This document shows, piece after piece, positions 26,696 to 36,300 of a stretch of DNA of 64,000 bases. The stretch covers positions 62,001 to 126,000 of the forward strand of contig NZ_ATAO01000206.1 of NCBI RefSeq assembly GCF_000455825.1. The letters run 5' to 3'. The translations under genes were made by a program, and so were the position numbers. The notes beneath the pieces were generated by a model. That model saw only the letters and a list, made by a program, of their open reading frames with translations, was not told the DNA's origin and ran no database searches. The DNA comes from Microbacterium maritypicum MF109 (lineage in GTDB: Bacteria; Actinomycetota; Actinomycetes; Actinomycetales; Microbacteriaceae). The number at the start of each line of letters is the position of its first letter. The first letter of the stretch is position 1.

Positions 26696-27256
26696 GTGCG
26701 CTCTCGAATGAACGGCCCTTTTGTCCTCCCCGTCCGCGATATCGTCCGGCGCCCGGGAGAGATGCGCGAGCACGAGTTCACCGTCGCTCTCTCCGAAGCC
26801 TGGGGTGAGGGGATCGTGTCCTACGAGGCGGGATCCGAACTCGATCTCGACGTCCGGCTGGAGTCCGTCCACGAGGGCATCCTCGTATCGGGAACCGCTG
26901 ACGCCGAGTACGTCGGTGTGTGCGGAAGATGCCTCATCGACATCACTCGGCCCGTCGAAGTCGAGTTCCAGGAGCTTTTCGCGTATCCTGGTGAGGAAGA
27001 AACTGACTTCGAGGTTCAAGACGACCACGTGGATCTTGAAACTCTCGTCAGGGATGCGGCCGTACTGGCACTTCCTTTTCAGCCGGTGTGTCAGCCGGAT
27101 TGCCCGGGTCTTGACCCGAAAACGGGTGAACGACTGACCGTGAGCACCGGAACGGAGCAGGCCGCTCCCATCGATCCTCGGTGGAGTGCGCTCCAGAACA
27201 TCACAGACCAAGACGGCACGGAAGAATCTCGTGCCGCCGAGAAAGAAGAGAGCTAG
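26696..27256 (+). CDS. YceD family protein (DUF177)
   Basis: A 186-residue YceD/DUF177 protein, usually encoded just before rpmF as here; it has been linked to 23S rRNA metabolism in other bacteria. Two cysteine pairs, CGRC near residue 79 and CQPDC near 140, form the probable metal site. The final 40 residues are an acidic, poorly conserved tail. GTG 26696 is chosen because TAGCAT lies exactly six bases upstream; ATG 26708 is the alternative. rpmF follows two bases after its stop. Confidence 0.88.
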   Translation: MRSRMNGPFVLPVRDIVRRPGEMREHEFTVALSEAWGEGIVSYEAGSELDLDVRLESVHEGILVSGTADAEYVGVCGRCLIDITRPVEVEFQELFAYPGEEETDFEVQDDHVDLETLVRDAAVLALPFQPVCQPDCPGLDPKTGERLTVSTGTEQAAPIDPRWSALQNITDQDGTEESRAAEKEES

Positions 27257-27258
27257 TC

Positions 27259-27468
27259 ATGGCTGGTAACCCCCCGAAGCGCAAGGTATCCCGTTCGAAC
27301 ACCCGCTCGCGCCGCGCGCAGTGGAAGGCGGCGCCCGTCGCGCTCGTCAAGACGATCGAGAACGGCCAGGTCGTCTACAGCCGTCCCCACCAGGCGAAGG
27401 TCGTCACCGACTCGCAGGGCACGGAGCTCTTCCTGGAGTACAAGGGCCGCAAGGTCGCTGACGTCTGA
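27259..27468 (+). CDS. rpmF: 50S ribosomal protein L32
   Basis: A 69-residue L32. The N-terminus [22 protein letters not shown] is diagnostic. It lacks the four-cysteine zinc ribbon seen in some L32 proteins, so it is the zinc-independent form, as is common in actinobacteria. It begins two bases after yceD and precedes rnc by 10 bp. Confidence 0.95.
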   Translation: MAGNPPKRKVSRSNTRSRRAQWKAAPVALVKTIENGQVVYSRPHQAKVVTDSQGTELFLEYKGRKVADV

Positions 27469-27478
27469 GTCGCGTACC

Positions 27479-28171
27479 GTGACGGAGGTCCCCGGGGGGA
27501 CGAGGCCTCTCCCAGATAAGCTCCGCGTCGATATCGACGCGGAGCTTCTGGAGTTGGCCCTGACCCACCGCTCCTACGCGTACGAGCACGGCGGCATCCC
27601 GCACAACGAGCGACTGGAGTTCCTCGGAGACTCCGTCCTCGGGCAGGCGGTGACCGTCATGCTCTTCACCACGCACCCCGACCTCGATGAGGGCGAACTG
27701 GCGAAGCGGCGTGCGAGCGTCGTGTCGACGGTCGCTCTCGCCGAGGTCGCTCGAGGGATCGACCTCGGCAGTCATCTGCTGCTCGGTCGCGGCGAAGAGC
27801 AGACGGGTGGCCGAGACAAGGACTCGATCCTCGCCGACACGATGGAAGCCGTCATCGGAGCCACCTACCTTTCCGCAGGTCCCGAGGCCGCCACGGAACT
27901 CGTGTTGCGTCTGACGAAACCGCTGCTGGCCGACCCGGAACGCTACGGCGCGGCGATGGACCCGAAGACCAGCCTGCAGGAACTCGCGGCCCGCGTCGGT
28001 GCGACGCCTCCGCAGTACTCGGTGGAGGCGAGCGGTCCGGATCACGACCGTCGTTTCGTGGCGACCGTCATCGTCGGCGACGTGAGCATGACCGGTGCCG
28101 GCAGCAGCAAGAAGACAGCCGAGATGGCCGCGGCTCTCAGCGCCTGGCGCACCCTCAGCGAGCGTGCCTGA
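27479..28171 (+). CDS. rnc: Ribonuclease III
   Basis: A 230-residue RNase III that cleaves double-stranded RNA, including rRNA precursors. The catalytic signature [13 protein letters not shown] is near residues 42-54. The second acidic segment, DTMEAVIGA, is near 120, and the C-terminal dsRNA-binding domain begins near residue 162. The GTG start lies 10 bp after rpmF. The 3' end overlaps mutM by 8 bp, so yceD-rpmF-rnc-mutM form one operon. Confidence 0.95.
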   Translation: MTEVPGGTRPLPDKLRVDIDAELLELALTHRSYAYEHGGIPHNERLEFLGDSVLGQAVTVMLFTTHPDLDEGELAKRRASVVSTVALAEVARGIDLGSHLLLGRGEEQTGGRDKDSILADTMEAVIGATYLSAGPEAATELVLRLTKPLLADPERYGAAMDPKTSLQELAARVGATPPQYSVEASGPDHDRRFVATVIVGDVSMTGAGSSKKTAEMAAALSAWRTLSERA

Positions 28172-29030
28172 GCTTCCCGAGGTCGAGGTGGTCCGGGCGG
28201 GCCTCGCCCCGGCCGCGGTCGGATCTCTGATCACCGCGGTGAGCGTGTTCGACGAGCGAGCGCTCACGCGGCACGTCGCCGGCGCCGCCGATTTCGTCGC
28301 TCGTCTCGAGGGACGGACCTTCACCGCAGCCTCTCGCCGGGGGAAGTTCCTCTGGCTTCCGCTCGACGATGAGGATTCCGCGCTCATCGCGCACCTCGGG
28401 ATGAGCGGACAGATGCTGTTGCGCGCACCGGACGCCGGTGCCGAGCGGCATGAGCGGGTGCGCATCGGCATCGAGCATCCCGTCCACGGCGAACTCGCGA
28501 TCGTTTTCGCCGACCAGCGCACCTTCGGGTCGCTCGCGGTCGATGCCCTGGTGGATGACGACGGTTCTTCGATTCCGACGCAGGTCGCGCACATCGCCCG
28601 CGATCCGCTGGATCCGGCTTTCGACGACCGGGCGTTCCGTGCCGCTCTGGCACGGCGGGGGAGCGCGATCAAGCGCGTGCTCCTCGACCAGGGCGTCGTG
28701 AGCGGGATCGGCAACATCTATGCCGATGAGTCGCTGTGGGCGGCGCGCATCCACCCGGAGACCCCATCCGACCGACTCTCCACACAGGCGGTGCGCCGAC
28801 TGCTGAACGAGGTGCGGCTCGTGCTGGCGAAGGCGCTCGCGGAGGGCGGCACCAGCTTCGATGCGCAGTACGTGAATGTGAACGGCCAGGCCGGGTACTT
28901 CGCGCACTCGCTCAATGCCTACGGGCAGCAGGGAAAGCCCTGCCCGCGATGTGGCACGCCGATCATCCGGGAGAGCTTCATGAATCGCGGTTCGCACTTC
29001 TGCCCGCGGTGCCAGCGGCTGCCGAAGTAG
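28164..29030 (+). CDS. mutM: Formamidopyrimidine-DNA glycosylase
   Basis: A 288-residue Fpg/MutM that excises oxidised purines such as 8-oxoguanine. After removal of the initiator Met the catalytic Pro1-Glu2 are in place (PELPEVEVV). The H2TH region includes [12 protein letters not shown], and the C-terminal zinc finger has four cysteines (CPRCG...CPRCQ). The GTG start at 28164 overlaps the end of rnc. A strong hairpin follows the stop. Confidence 0.95.
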   Translation: MPELPEVEVVRAGLAPAAVGSLITAVSVFDERALTRHVAGAADFVARLEGRTFTAASRRGKFLWLPLDDEDSALIAHLGMSGQMLLRAPDAGAERHERVRIGIEHPVHGELAIVFADQRTFGSLAVDALVDDDGSSIPTQVAHIARDPLDPAFDDRAFRAALARRGSAIKRVLLDQGVVSGIGNIYADESLWAARIHPETPSDRLSTQAVRRLLNEVRLVLAKALAEGGTSFDAQYVNVNGQAGYFAHSLNAYGQQGKPCPRCGTPIIRESFMNRGSHFCPRCQRLPK

Positions 29031-29041
29031 GTCGCGTGCTC

Positions 29042-29083
29042 GGGCCGGGAGCCTGAACGCTGTGTGCGTCAGGCTCCCGGCCC
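29042..29083. terminator. Strong bidirectional terminator hairpin
   Basis: A perfect 15-bp stem: GGGCCGGGAGCCTGA (29042-29056) against its complement at 29069-29083, with a 12-nt loop. It separates mutM from the convergent ABC permease gene. Confidence 0.8.
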
Positions 29084-29111
29084 GTCAGTCACCGCAGGTG
29101 CGGAGTGGCGG

Positions 29112-30434
29112 TCACGCCGTCTGGAAGGAGCGCTGGAGCAGCGGGCGGGTGGCCCATGTGGTTGCCCCCACCACACCGATCCCGACGGTGACCACGAGCG
29201 CGATGGTCATCAGAGAGACCGGAGCGGTGATCAGCGCGATACCGACCAGCGGGAACACCAGGAGCGCAGCCACCAGCGCCGACCCGATCGCCGTCACGAG
29301 CAGAGGCGACATGATCGCGCGTCGGCGTGCCCGGTCCACGGTGTCGAGCGGCATTCCGAGGTGGTGCAGGCTGCGGTGCAGTTCGCTCTGGTCGAGAACG
29401 TCCGAGGCCTGATTGACGCCGACGGACGCCGCGACCATCAGGAAGGAGCCGATGAGCGTGATGATGAGTCCCGTGCGGATGTCGTCGGCGAGCGCGATGT
29501 CGGCAGCGGCGGCGTCGGAATCGCTCATCATGCTCATCAGCGCCACTCCGGTGCCGGCGAAGACGGCCATGAAGCTCGCCATGGCGATTCCACCCACCTG
29601 GCGCCAGGCTGCCTTGGGCGAGTCCAGCACGATGCGTGCGGCCAGCAGCCGCTCGGGTCGCTCGGCGCGACGCAGCTGACGCGATGCCGCGACCTTGAGC
29701 ACCCACGGTCCCACGAGATTCAACACACCGAGTGCGGCACCGAACAGTCCCGCGAGGACGACGATCGTCATCACGACTCCACCCACCGAGGGGAACACCT
29801 TGATGAGTGCGAACGCGATGGCGATCGCGCCGGCTGCCAGTACTGCTCGAATCCAGTGCACCTTCGGCACATCAGTGCGCGTACGGACGCCCAGCGGCGA
29901 GATGACGACGCGACGAAGTCCGATGACGGCGCTGGTGGCTGCGAGCGCGAGCACGGCGACCACGACGATGACGGTCTGCAGCGGAGGGAGGACCACGGCC
30001 GCGAACCCGAGCGGCTCCCCGCGGAACGGGATGAGCCCGATGAGCGGACTGATAGCGACATGCCCGATGACGCCGGCGAGGGCGCCGACCGCCGCGACGA
30101 GGACGGACTCCGTGACCGTCGCGATCGTCACCCCGCCAGGTGACACACCGAGCAGGCGGAGGGTGGAGAGCCGTTCATCGCGTCGACGCGCGGAGAGACG
30201 AGCCGCTGCCCCGCCGAGGGACATCAGCGGCACGACCAGGAGAACGAGAGCGATCGCTGCAAGCCCCTGGTACAAGGGTGCGAACTCATCGGTCCATCCC
30301 CAGAAGGACTGTGCGCCCCCGATGACCGTGAGCACCAATGTGGTCACGACCCCGAACGCGACGACGGGCAACGCGAGGACGCTGCCCTGTCCGGGCGCCG
30401 GACGCAGGAGGAGCGCCAGCACGTTGCGATTCAT
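29112..30434 (-). CDS. ABC transporter permease, FtsX/MacB type
   Basis: A 440-residue permease with eight or so hydrophobic segments arranged as two FtsX-like halves. The segment RRRDERLSTLRLLGVSPGGV is the typical cytoplasmic coupling region of MacB/FtsX permeases. It overlaps the ATPase gene by 4 bp (ATGA) and both form a two-gene exporter of the type that acts on lipoproteins, peptides or antimicrobial peptides. No periplasmic MacB domain of usual size is evident, and the substrate is unknown. Confidence 0.87.
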   Translation of the reverse strand: MNRNVLALLLRPAPGQGSVLALPVVAFGVVTTLVLTVIGGAQSFWGWTDEFAPLYQGLAAIALVLLVVPLMSLGGAAARLSARRRDERLSTLRLLGVSPGGVTIATVTESVLVAAVGALAGVIGHVAISPLIGLIPFRGEPLGFAAVVLPPLQTVIVVVAVLALAATSAVIGLRRVVISPLGVRTRTDVPKVHWIRAVLAAGAIAIAFALIKVFPSVGGVVMTIVVLAGLFGAALGVLNLVGPWVLKVAASRQLRRAERPERLLAARIVLDSPKAAWRQVGGIAMASFMAVFAGTGVALMSMMSDSDAAAADIALADDIRTGLIITLIGSFLMVAASVGVNQASDVLDQSELHRSLHHLGMPLDTVDRARRRAIMSPLLVTAIGSALVAALLVFPLVGIALITAPVSLMTIALVVTVGIGVVGATTWATRPLLQRSFQTA

Positions 30435-31126
30435 GCGGCCACCGCCGAGGAGATGATGCGTCCGTCGCGCACGGCGATCGTACGGGAGCAGCGGGCGGCC
30501 ACCTCCGGGTCGTGTGTGACCACGACGAGTGTCCGCCCCTGCCCGGTCGTCGACCACAGCAGGGCGTCCATCACCTCGGAGGAGGTGGTCGAATCGAGCG
30601 CACCGGTCGGTTCGTCGGCGAAGACGAGCTCTGCGCCGGTGGCCTGTGCTCGGGCGATCGCGACGCGTTGTGCCTGACCGCCGGAGAGCTCGCCGATGCG
30701 GCGTTCCTCCATACCGGCGAGTCCGAGGGCCGCGAGCCAGGATCCTGCGTGCTGTACGGCATCCTGACGACGGACGCCGTTGATCATGGATGCGAGAGCC
30801 ACGTTCTCGACGGCGGTCAGCTCGGGAATGAGAAGCCCCTGCTGGAAGACGAAGCCGAACCTCTCGCGACGCAGACGCGACCGCGTGGACTCGCCGAGTG
30901 CGGTGACCTCGATCGGGGCGCCCTCGGCGGGGCGGAACAGTACGCTGCCGGAATCGGGGGCGGTGATCCCGGCCAGCACGTGGAGGAGCGTGGTCTTCCC
31001 CGATCCGGAGGCGCCCATGATCGCGACGGCCTCGCCACGATGGATCGCGAGGTCGACGCCGGCGAGAGCGCGGGTCGTCCCGAAGTTCTTGATGAGGGCG
31101 TGGGCTTCGATCACGGGGATGTTCAT
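30431..31126 (-). CDS. ABC transporter ATP-binding protein
   Basis: A 231-residue ATPase of the MacB/LolD class. Walker A is GASGSGKTTLLH, the signature motif LSGGQAQRVAIARA, and Walker B LVFADEPTGALD. It energises the permease encoded immediately downstream. There is no two-component system beside it, unlike BceAB-type modules. Confidence 0.92.
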   Translation of the reverse strand: MNIPVIEAHALIKNFGTTRALAGVDLAIHRGEAVAIMGASGSGKTTLLHVLAGITAPDSGSVLFRPAEGAPIEVTALGESTRSRLRRERFGFVFQQGLLIPELTAVENVALASMINGVRRQDAVQHAGSWLAALGLAGMEERRIGELSGGQAQRVAIARAQATGAELVFADEPTGALDSTTSSEVMDALLWSTTGQGRTLVVVTHDPEVAARCSRTIAVRDGRIISSAVAA

Positions 31127-31227
31127 GGTTCCAGCCTCGCCGAGCGATCCTGCGCCGTCGTCGCCCCGGCGGATGACCGCGCGGGCCCGACGTCATCCCG
31201 AAGAATGAGATCGGGTCCGCGCGCACC

Positions 31228-32307
31228 TCAGATCTTCTTCTGCCACGCGCCCGCGTACGACACGGGCACGAAGCCGATCGCCTCGTTGATGCTCAGCATC
31301 GGTCGGTTCTCCTCGGCGTTGAAGGTGGAGACGACGGTCGAGAGAGGCATGAGCTCGCGCCATCGGAGCAGGTTCGCGCACTTCACGATCGTGCCGAGGC
31401 GGTGCCCTCGGTGCTCCTTGCTGACCAACGTTCCGAACTGATGGGTGACACCGGTGCGATCCGCGGCGATGAGCAACTCGTTGTAGGCGACGAGCTGGCC
31501 GCTCGGCACATGTAGCACGGCGGCCACGGACACCGTCTGACCCGCACCGAGAAGTCGCGCTTCGCGGCGGACGACGCGGTCCGCGTCCCAGTGTTCCTCG
31601 GCGAAGTCCATGTCGCCGCTCGGGGCATCCGTGGAAAGACGTGCGAGCACGGCGGCGAAGCCGTCCCGCCACTCCGGAGGCGTCGGCATGTTCCACTCGA
31701 CGATGCGGTAGTCCGGCCCGGCGAACGCGCTCGCGTCCGCCAGAGCATCGCGGAGCGGGCGGACGTCGCTGTGCAGGTCATACTCACTGTTGCGCTCGAC
31801 CTGTTCCAGCGAGTAACCATGGTCCTCGGCGAGCTCGGAGAGCGGGGTGGCGGGGATGCGTCCCCATCCCGTTCGAGGCACGAGCATCCGGTCGGCTTCC
31901 ACGGGACGGTGGAGACTCCAGATCTGCAGGACGGTTCGCCCGTGAGCGCGTGCTTCTTCTTCGGCGCGGTCGAGCAGAGCGGCCTCGACGCCGAGCCCCC
32001 AGTGCGCTTGCGGAACCAAGAGGTCGATCTCGGCCGCATGGGCTTCGGCCTCCTGGGCGAGTGTGACCGTCACCATGCCGACGATCTCGTCATCGATCCG
32101 TGCCACGAACCCACGGTCGAGCGCGTCGCTGTCGTCCTGCCAGTTCGGCAGCATCTGCGCGGCGTCCGGGGCGAGATCGGGGAGTCCCACCTGCTCGTCG
32201 CACACGAGTCGGTTGAGGTCTCCGTACGCGCGGAACTCCGCGGCGTCGTCGGCATCCAGGGAGACCGGCACGATCAGCGGTGTGATGGTCGGTTCGGTGG
32301 TCTTCAT
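31228..32307 (-). CDS. Tandem GNAT-domain N-acetyltransferase
   Basis: A 359-residue protein with two GNAT folds. The first (about 15-170) has a degenerate acetyl-CoA site. The second (about 190-359) shows VSKEHRGHRLGTIVKCANL, the typical pyrophosphate-binding loop, followed by STFNAEENRPMLSINEAIGF. The acceptor is unknown. ATG 32307 is preferred, since the open frame further upstream is low-complexity and poorly conserved in character; AAGAAA lies just before it. It stands downstream of two small genes on the same strand, separated by a GC-rich hairpin. Confidence 0.85.
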   Translation of the reverse strand: MKTTEPTITPLIVPVSLDADDAAEFRAYGDLNRLVCDEQVGLPDLAPDAAQMLPNWQDDSDALDRGFVARIDDEIVGMVTVTLAQEAEAHAAEIDLLVPQAHWGLGVEAALLDRAEEEARAHGRTVLQIWSLHRPVEADRMLVPRTGWGRIPATPLSELAEDHGYSLEQVERNSEYDLHSDVRPLRDALADASAFAGPDYRIVEWNMPTPPEWRDGFAAVLARLSTDAPSGDMDFAEEHWDADRVVRREARLLGAGQTVSVAAVLHVPSGQLVAYNELLIAADRTGVTHQFGTLVSKEHRGHRLGTIVKCANLLRWRELMPLSTVVSTFNAEENRPMLSINEAIGFVPVSYAGAWQKKI

Positions 32308-32402
32308 GTCAGTTTCTTTCGTGCAGGTGCTCAGGGTGATGATCGAGGCCGGGCGTCTACGGGATTCGACGTTCGCGCCACGAGGAGACGGAACCTCTGT
32401 GC

Positions 32403-32433
32403 GCGCCCGCCCGCGGACTACACGGGCGGGCGC
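32403..32433 (-). terminator. GC-rich hairpin upstream of the GNAT gene
   Basis: An 11-base arm, GCGCCCGCCCG (32403-32413), is perfectly complementary to CGGGCGGGCGC (32423-32433). It lies 47 bp after the stop of the 94-residue protein gene. There is no T-tract, so termination strength is uncertain. Confidence 0.5.
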
Positions 32434-32480
32434 ACTCAGAGGGGGACGGTGCTGCGGAGGGCGACCGCTGAATCGCGGCG

Positions 32481-32765
32481 TCAACGCATTCCGCGCTGCA
32501 TGTCATACGTCAGCAGTGCGTACGATTCCGCTGCCGAACGATGACGCTGCTCACCGAGCAGGAACATGTCTGCCGGATCGATGCGCAGGCCGCGACGCGG
32601 ACGTCGGGGGCGCTGCGCCCTCTGGAAGAGCCAGAGGCCGATCCGGAGGGAGAGACGATCGGCGAGCGACAAGCGGCGCAGTTCGTCGGGGCGGGGGATC
32701 TGGAGGACCTCGCGGTCCTCGGTATCGGGCGGGTGGATGTCGCTGCGATGCAACGTGGTGTTCAC
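32481..32765 (-). CDS. Small basic protein of unknown function (94 aa)
   Basis: I do not assign this protein to a named family. It has 94 residues, starts with GTG and has AAGGAA five bases upstream. The core LSLADRLSLRIGLWLFQRAQ could be an amphipathic helix that lies on a membrane, followed by an arginine/proline-rich stretch (RPRRPRRG) and an Ala/Ser helix near the end. Small actinobacterial proteins with a similar DRLxLRxGLWL helix exist to my recollection, without known function. It lies 225 bp downstream of the 37-residue peptide gene and upstream of the GNAT gene on the same strand. Confidence 0.65.
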   Translation of the reverse strand: MNTTLHRSDIHPPDTEDREVLQIPRPDELRRLSLADRLSLRIGLWLFQRAQRPRRPRRGLRIDPADMFLLGEQRHRSAAESYALLTYDMQRGMR

Positions 32766-32990
32766 GATGGTTCCTTCGAAAGGGATGGTGGTGATGGATG
32801 CGGAAGCACCGCGCGCCGACAGCGGAGCGGTCGGGAACGATGCGGAGGAAGCGTGGGTCGGCGGATGCCACGGAGCGTGGACGCCATACGCGGAGAGGAA
32901 GTCGTGATCTGCGGTGCAGATCAGCAGACGGGGCGCGGAAGAGCCGGCCGGAGAGGGCCCACTACGGGCCCGAGATCTCGGGGTGCGGTT

Positions 32991-33104
32991 CTACGAGAGA
33001 GCGCTGATGCGGACGCCGGCGGTTACCGAGAACGCAAAGCGCGGCGCAAAATGCGCGGGCGCGGCGAGGCCAGTGGCCTGTGCGTTGAGCTGAGTCGTAA
33101 TCAT
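32991..33104 (-). CDS. Small protein of unknown function (37 aa) with a strong promoter and RBS
   Basis: A 37-codon gene with near-ideal expression signals: the ribosome binding site AAAGGAGGT (33110-33118) five bases before ATG, and the promoter TTGACG-18 bp-TACCGT. The peptide begins MITTQLNAQATG and ends FSVTAGVRISALS. It has one acidic-free, weakly hydrophobic chain, no cysteines and three basic residues besides a His. There is no classical signal peptide. It could be a small effector, a leader peptide or a precursor of a modified peptide, but no modification enzyme is adjacent. The family is not recognised. Confidence 0.65.
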   Translation of the reverse strand: MITTQLNAQATGLAAPAHFAPRFAFSVTAGVRISALS

Positions 33105-33138
33105 CGGTAACCTCCTTTCGTGTGGCGATCCGGAGGAC

Positions 33139-33168
33139 ACGGTAGCGAATCCGCGCGGCGGACGTCAA
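33139..33168 (-). promoter_or_regulatory. Sigma-70-type promoter of the 37-residue protein gene
   Basis: On the minus strand TTGACG (33163-33168) and TACCGT (33139-33144) are separated by 18 bp. This is the closest match to a consensus -35/-10 pair noticed in the window; the transcript would have a leader of about 28 bases. Confidence 0.7.
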
Positions 33169-33267
33169 GCACCTGCGGTTCTCCTCGGCGTGTCGCGCGG
33201 TTCCCGAGTTCTCCCACCGTCCGCGCGGGATGAGGCTCCAGGCCCGGAATTCCGGTAGCGTAGCCGC

Positions 33268-33306
33268 GTGATTCTCCCCGGACGAGCGGCGCCCCCATGC
33301 ATCTGA
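33268..33306 (+). CDS. Putative leaderless upstream ORF overlapping the smc start
   Basis: GTG at 33268 follows TAGCGT (33256-33261) by exactly six bases, the same layout as other leaderless starts here. The 12-codon frame ends with TGA at 33304-33306, which overlaps the smc ATG (33297) in another frame. No Shine-Dalgarno precedes the smc ATG, so translation of this short frame may deliver ribosomes to smc. Confidence 0.45.
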   Translation: MILPGRAAPPCI

Positions 33307-36300
33307 AGAGCCTGACGCTCAAAGGGTTCAAGTCGTTCGCGCAGCCGACCAGCTTCGTGTTCGAACCCGGCGTCACCTGCATCGTCGGACCGAACGGCTC
33401 GGGCAAGTCGAACGTCGTGGACGCGCTGGCCTGGGTGATGGGTGAGCAGGGTGCGAAGACACTGCGCGGCGGCAAGATGGAAGACGTCATCTTCGCGGGT
33501 ACCTCGACGCGCGGCCCGCTCGGTCGTGCTGAGGTGCAGCTCACGATCGACAATGCCGACGGTGCCCTGCCGATCGAGTACGCGGAAGTGACGATCAGCC
33601 GCACGCTGTTCCGCAACGGCTCCAGCGAGTACGCGATCAACGGCGAGGGATGCCGACTCCTCGACGTGCAGGAGCTGCTGAGCGATTCCGGACTGGGCCG
33701 GGAGATGCACGTCATCGTCGGTCAGGGTCGCCTCGACACGGTTCTGCAGGCGTCACCCGAGGATCGTCGAGGGTTCATCGAGGAAGCCGCGGGAATCCTC
33801 AAGCACCGCCGCCGCAAGGAGAAGACTCTCCGCAAACTCGACGCGATGGAGACCAACCTCACTCGGTTGAGCGATCTCGCCGGAGAGATCCGCCGGCAGC
33901 TCAAGCCGTTGGGGCGTCAGGCAGAGATCGCCCGCGAGGCGCAGACGATCGCCGCCGTCGTGCGCGACGCGAAAGCCCGTATCTTCGCCGACGACGTGGT
34001 CGCACTGCGCGCCGCGCTCGCGGACCACACACGCACCGAGCAGGAGCGTCACACCGAGCGTCTGGTGCTCTCGGATCAAGCCGAGACGGTGCGCGCGAAC
34101 ATCGCGCGGCTCGAACAGGATCAGAACTCGGTCGCGGTCGATCAGGCGCGCAGCGTGGCGTTCGGGCTTGAGCAGGTTCAGGAGCGGATGCGCGGGCTCT
34201 ACACCCTGGCGAATCAGCGTCTCGCTCTCCTCGGCACCGACGATGACGACGCCGCGGTCACTGCCGTCACCGTGACACAGGCCACGATCGACGAGGCGAA
34301 GGACGAGATCGACGCGATCTCCGCCGGGCTCGGGGATGCTCAGGACGCCGCGGCGGCTGCCAGCCGTGAAGTGGTGCACGCCAGAGCGGAACTCGACGCG
34401 CTCGACGTCGACATCGCCGAGCAGAGCGCCCTGGTCTCCGAGTACGACATGCGCCTCTCCGCCTTGCGCGGGACCGCAGATGCCGCAGCCTCAGCCCTCG
34501 CCGCAGTGCGTGGCGCCGTGCTCCGCCAGGAGAACGCGCTCGAGGCCGCGAACGCACGCAGGCGCGAAGCCGCCGACGCACTCGACGCGATCGACGACGC
34601 GGAAGCTCCTGAGGGCACGGCCGTCGAACATGCCGCCGCGTACGACAGTGCGCAACGGGCAGCGACCGCCGCGGAAGCGGAGCGTGAGACCCTGCGCGAA
34701 CGTCTGCACGCTGCCGAGCGCGAGGTCGATGCGCTCACGGCCAAGGCTTCGGCGCTGAGCAGTGCTCTGGCGTTGTCCGGTGGGGCGGCGGAGATCGTCG
34801 AAGCGGGCGGAAAGGGTGTGCGGGGACTCGTCGGAGACGCTGTGCAGGTCCGAACGGGTTTCGAGGCGGCCATCGCCGCGGTCCTCGGTCCGCTCGCGGA
34901 GGGCGTGTTGATCGACTCCGTGGACGACGCCTTCGCGTCGGCGAAGGAAGCGGCGGAGCAACGCAGGGGAGTGGTGGACTTCGTCATCGCGAATGCGGTC
35001 CGTGGCGACGTCGCGACTCCGACGATCGCCGGAGTCACGCCCGCCGTCGATACCGTGACAGCGCCCGACGGCATCCTCGGCGTGCTCTCGCATGTCCTGA
35101 TCGCGGACGACCTGGATTCGGCGCGATCGGCGCGGACAGCGCTCGATGTCGCGGGTGACACGGCGACGACGATCGTCACGGTGGCCGGTGACGTCCTCAC
35201 CGCGCAGACCCTGCGCACCGGTTCCGGCGGAGAGCGATCCCGTCTGGAACTCGCCGCCGAGCGGGATGCCGCTGCCGAACGTCTCGCGGAGATCCAGATC
35301 GTGGTCGACTCGCTTCGTGAGGCCCGCCGCGACGCCGAGGAGGCTGTCGAGACGACCAGGCGTCACGCGAAGGACGCCCTGCGCGCACTCCGTGAACACG
35401 ATGCTGCTCTCGCCACGCACGCCGAGCAGCTCAACCGGGTCACGGTGCGCCATGAGTCCGCCGTCGCCGAGTGCGAACGCCTCGAGACCGGTTTGGCACA
35501 GGCGCAATCCGCCGTCGCCGAGGCCGAGGCGAAGGCCGAAGCAGCGAAGACGGCGCTGGACGATGCCATCGCGACGCCGAGGCCGGTGCTCGACGCTTCC
35601 GCGCGCGACAGCCTGCTCGAGGCGCTCGAGGTCGCTCGCGAGGGTGAAGTGCGGGCGCGGCTCGAGATCGAGACGCTGCGTGAGCGTGTGCGTGCAGCGC
35701 AGTCCAGGGTGGTGTCTCTGGAGCGCCAGCGTGAGCATGAACGCGATGCGGCGGCGGAGGCGGCACGGCGAGCAGTCATCCGTCGCGCGCAGCGCGAGGC
35801 GGCCTCGGGGGTGGTCGAGGAGCTGCCGCGCATCCTCGACTCGCTGGATCGATCGGTGACGGAGGCGCGTCTCGCCCTGGCCGAGGCCGAGACCGCGCGC
35901 TCGGCGCAGAATCAGGAACTGGTCGGCTTGCGCGCGCAGGAGAGTTCCCTGCGAGAGCGCCTCGCCGGGCTCACCGAGAGCGTGCACGGACTCGAGCTGC
36001 AGATCCACGAGAAGAAGCTGCATCTGAACAGCCTGCTCGAGCGCGTCTCCTCCGAGCTCGCTCTGGAAGAAGATATTCTCATTGCAGAATATGGTCCTGA
36101 ACAGCTTGTTCCGCGGGATCCCGGTGCAGAACCCGCCGAAGCAGGGCACGACGACGACACGGCGATTCCGTTCGACCGCCGGATTCAGCAACGCCGAGTC
36201 GCGGAGGCGGAGCGCAAGCTCGCACAGCTCGGCCGTGTCAACCCGCTGGCGCTCGAGGAGTTCGCCGCGCTGGAGCAGCGGCACGCCTTCCTCACCGAGC

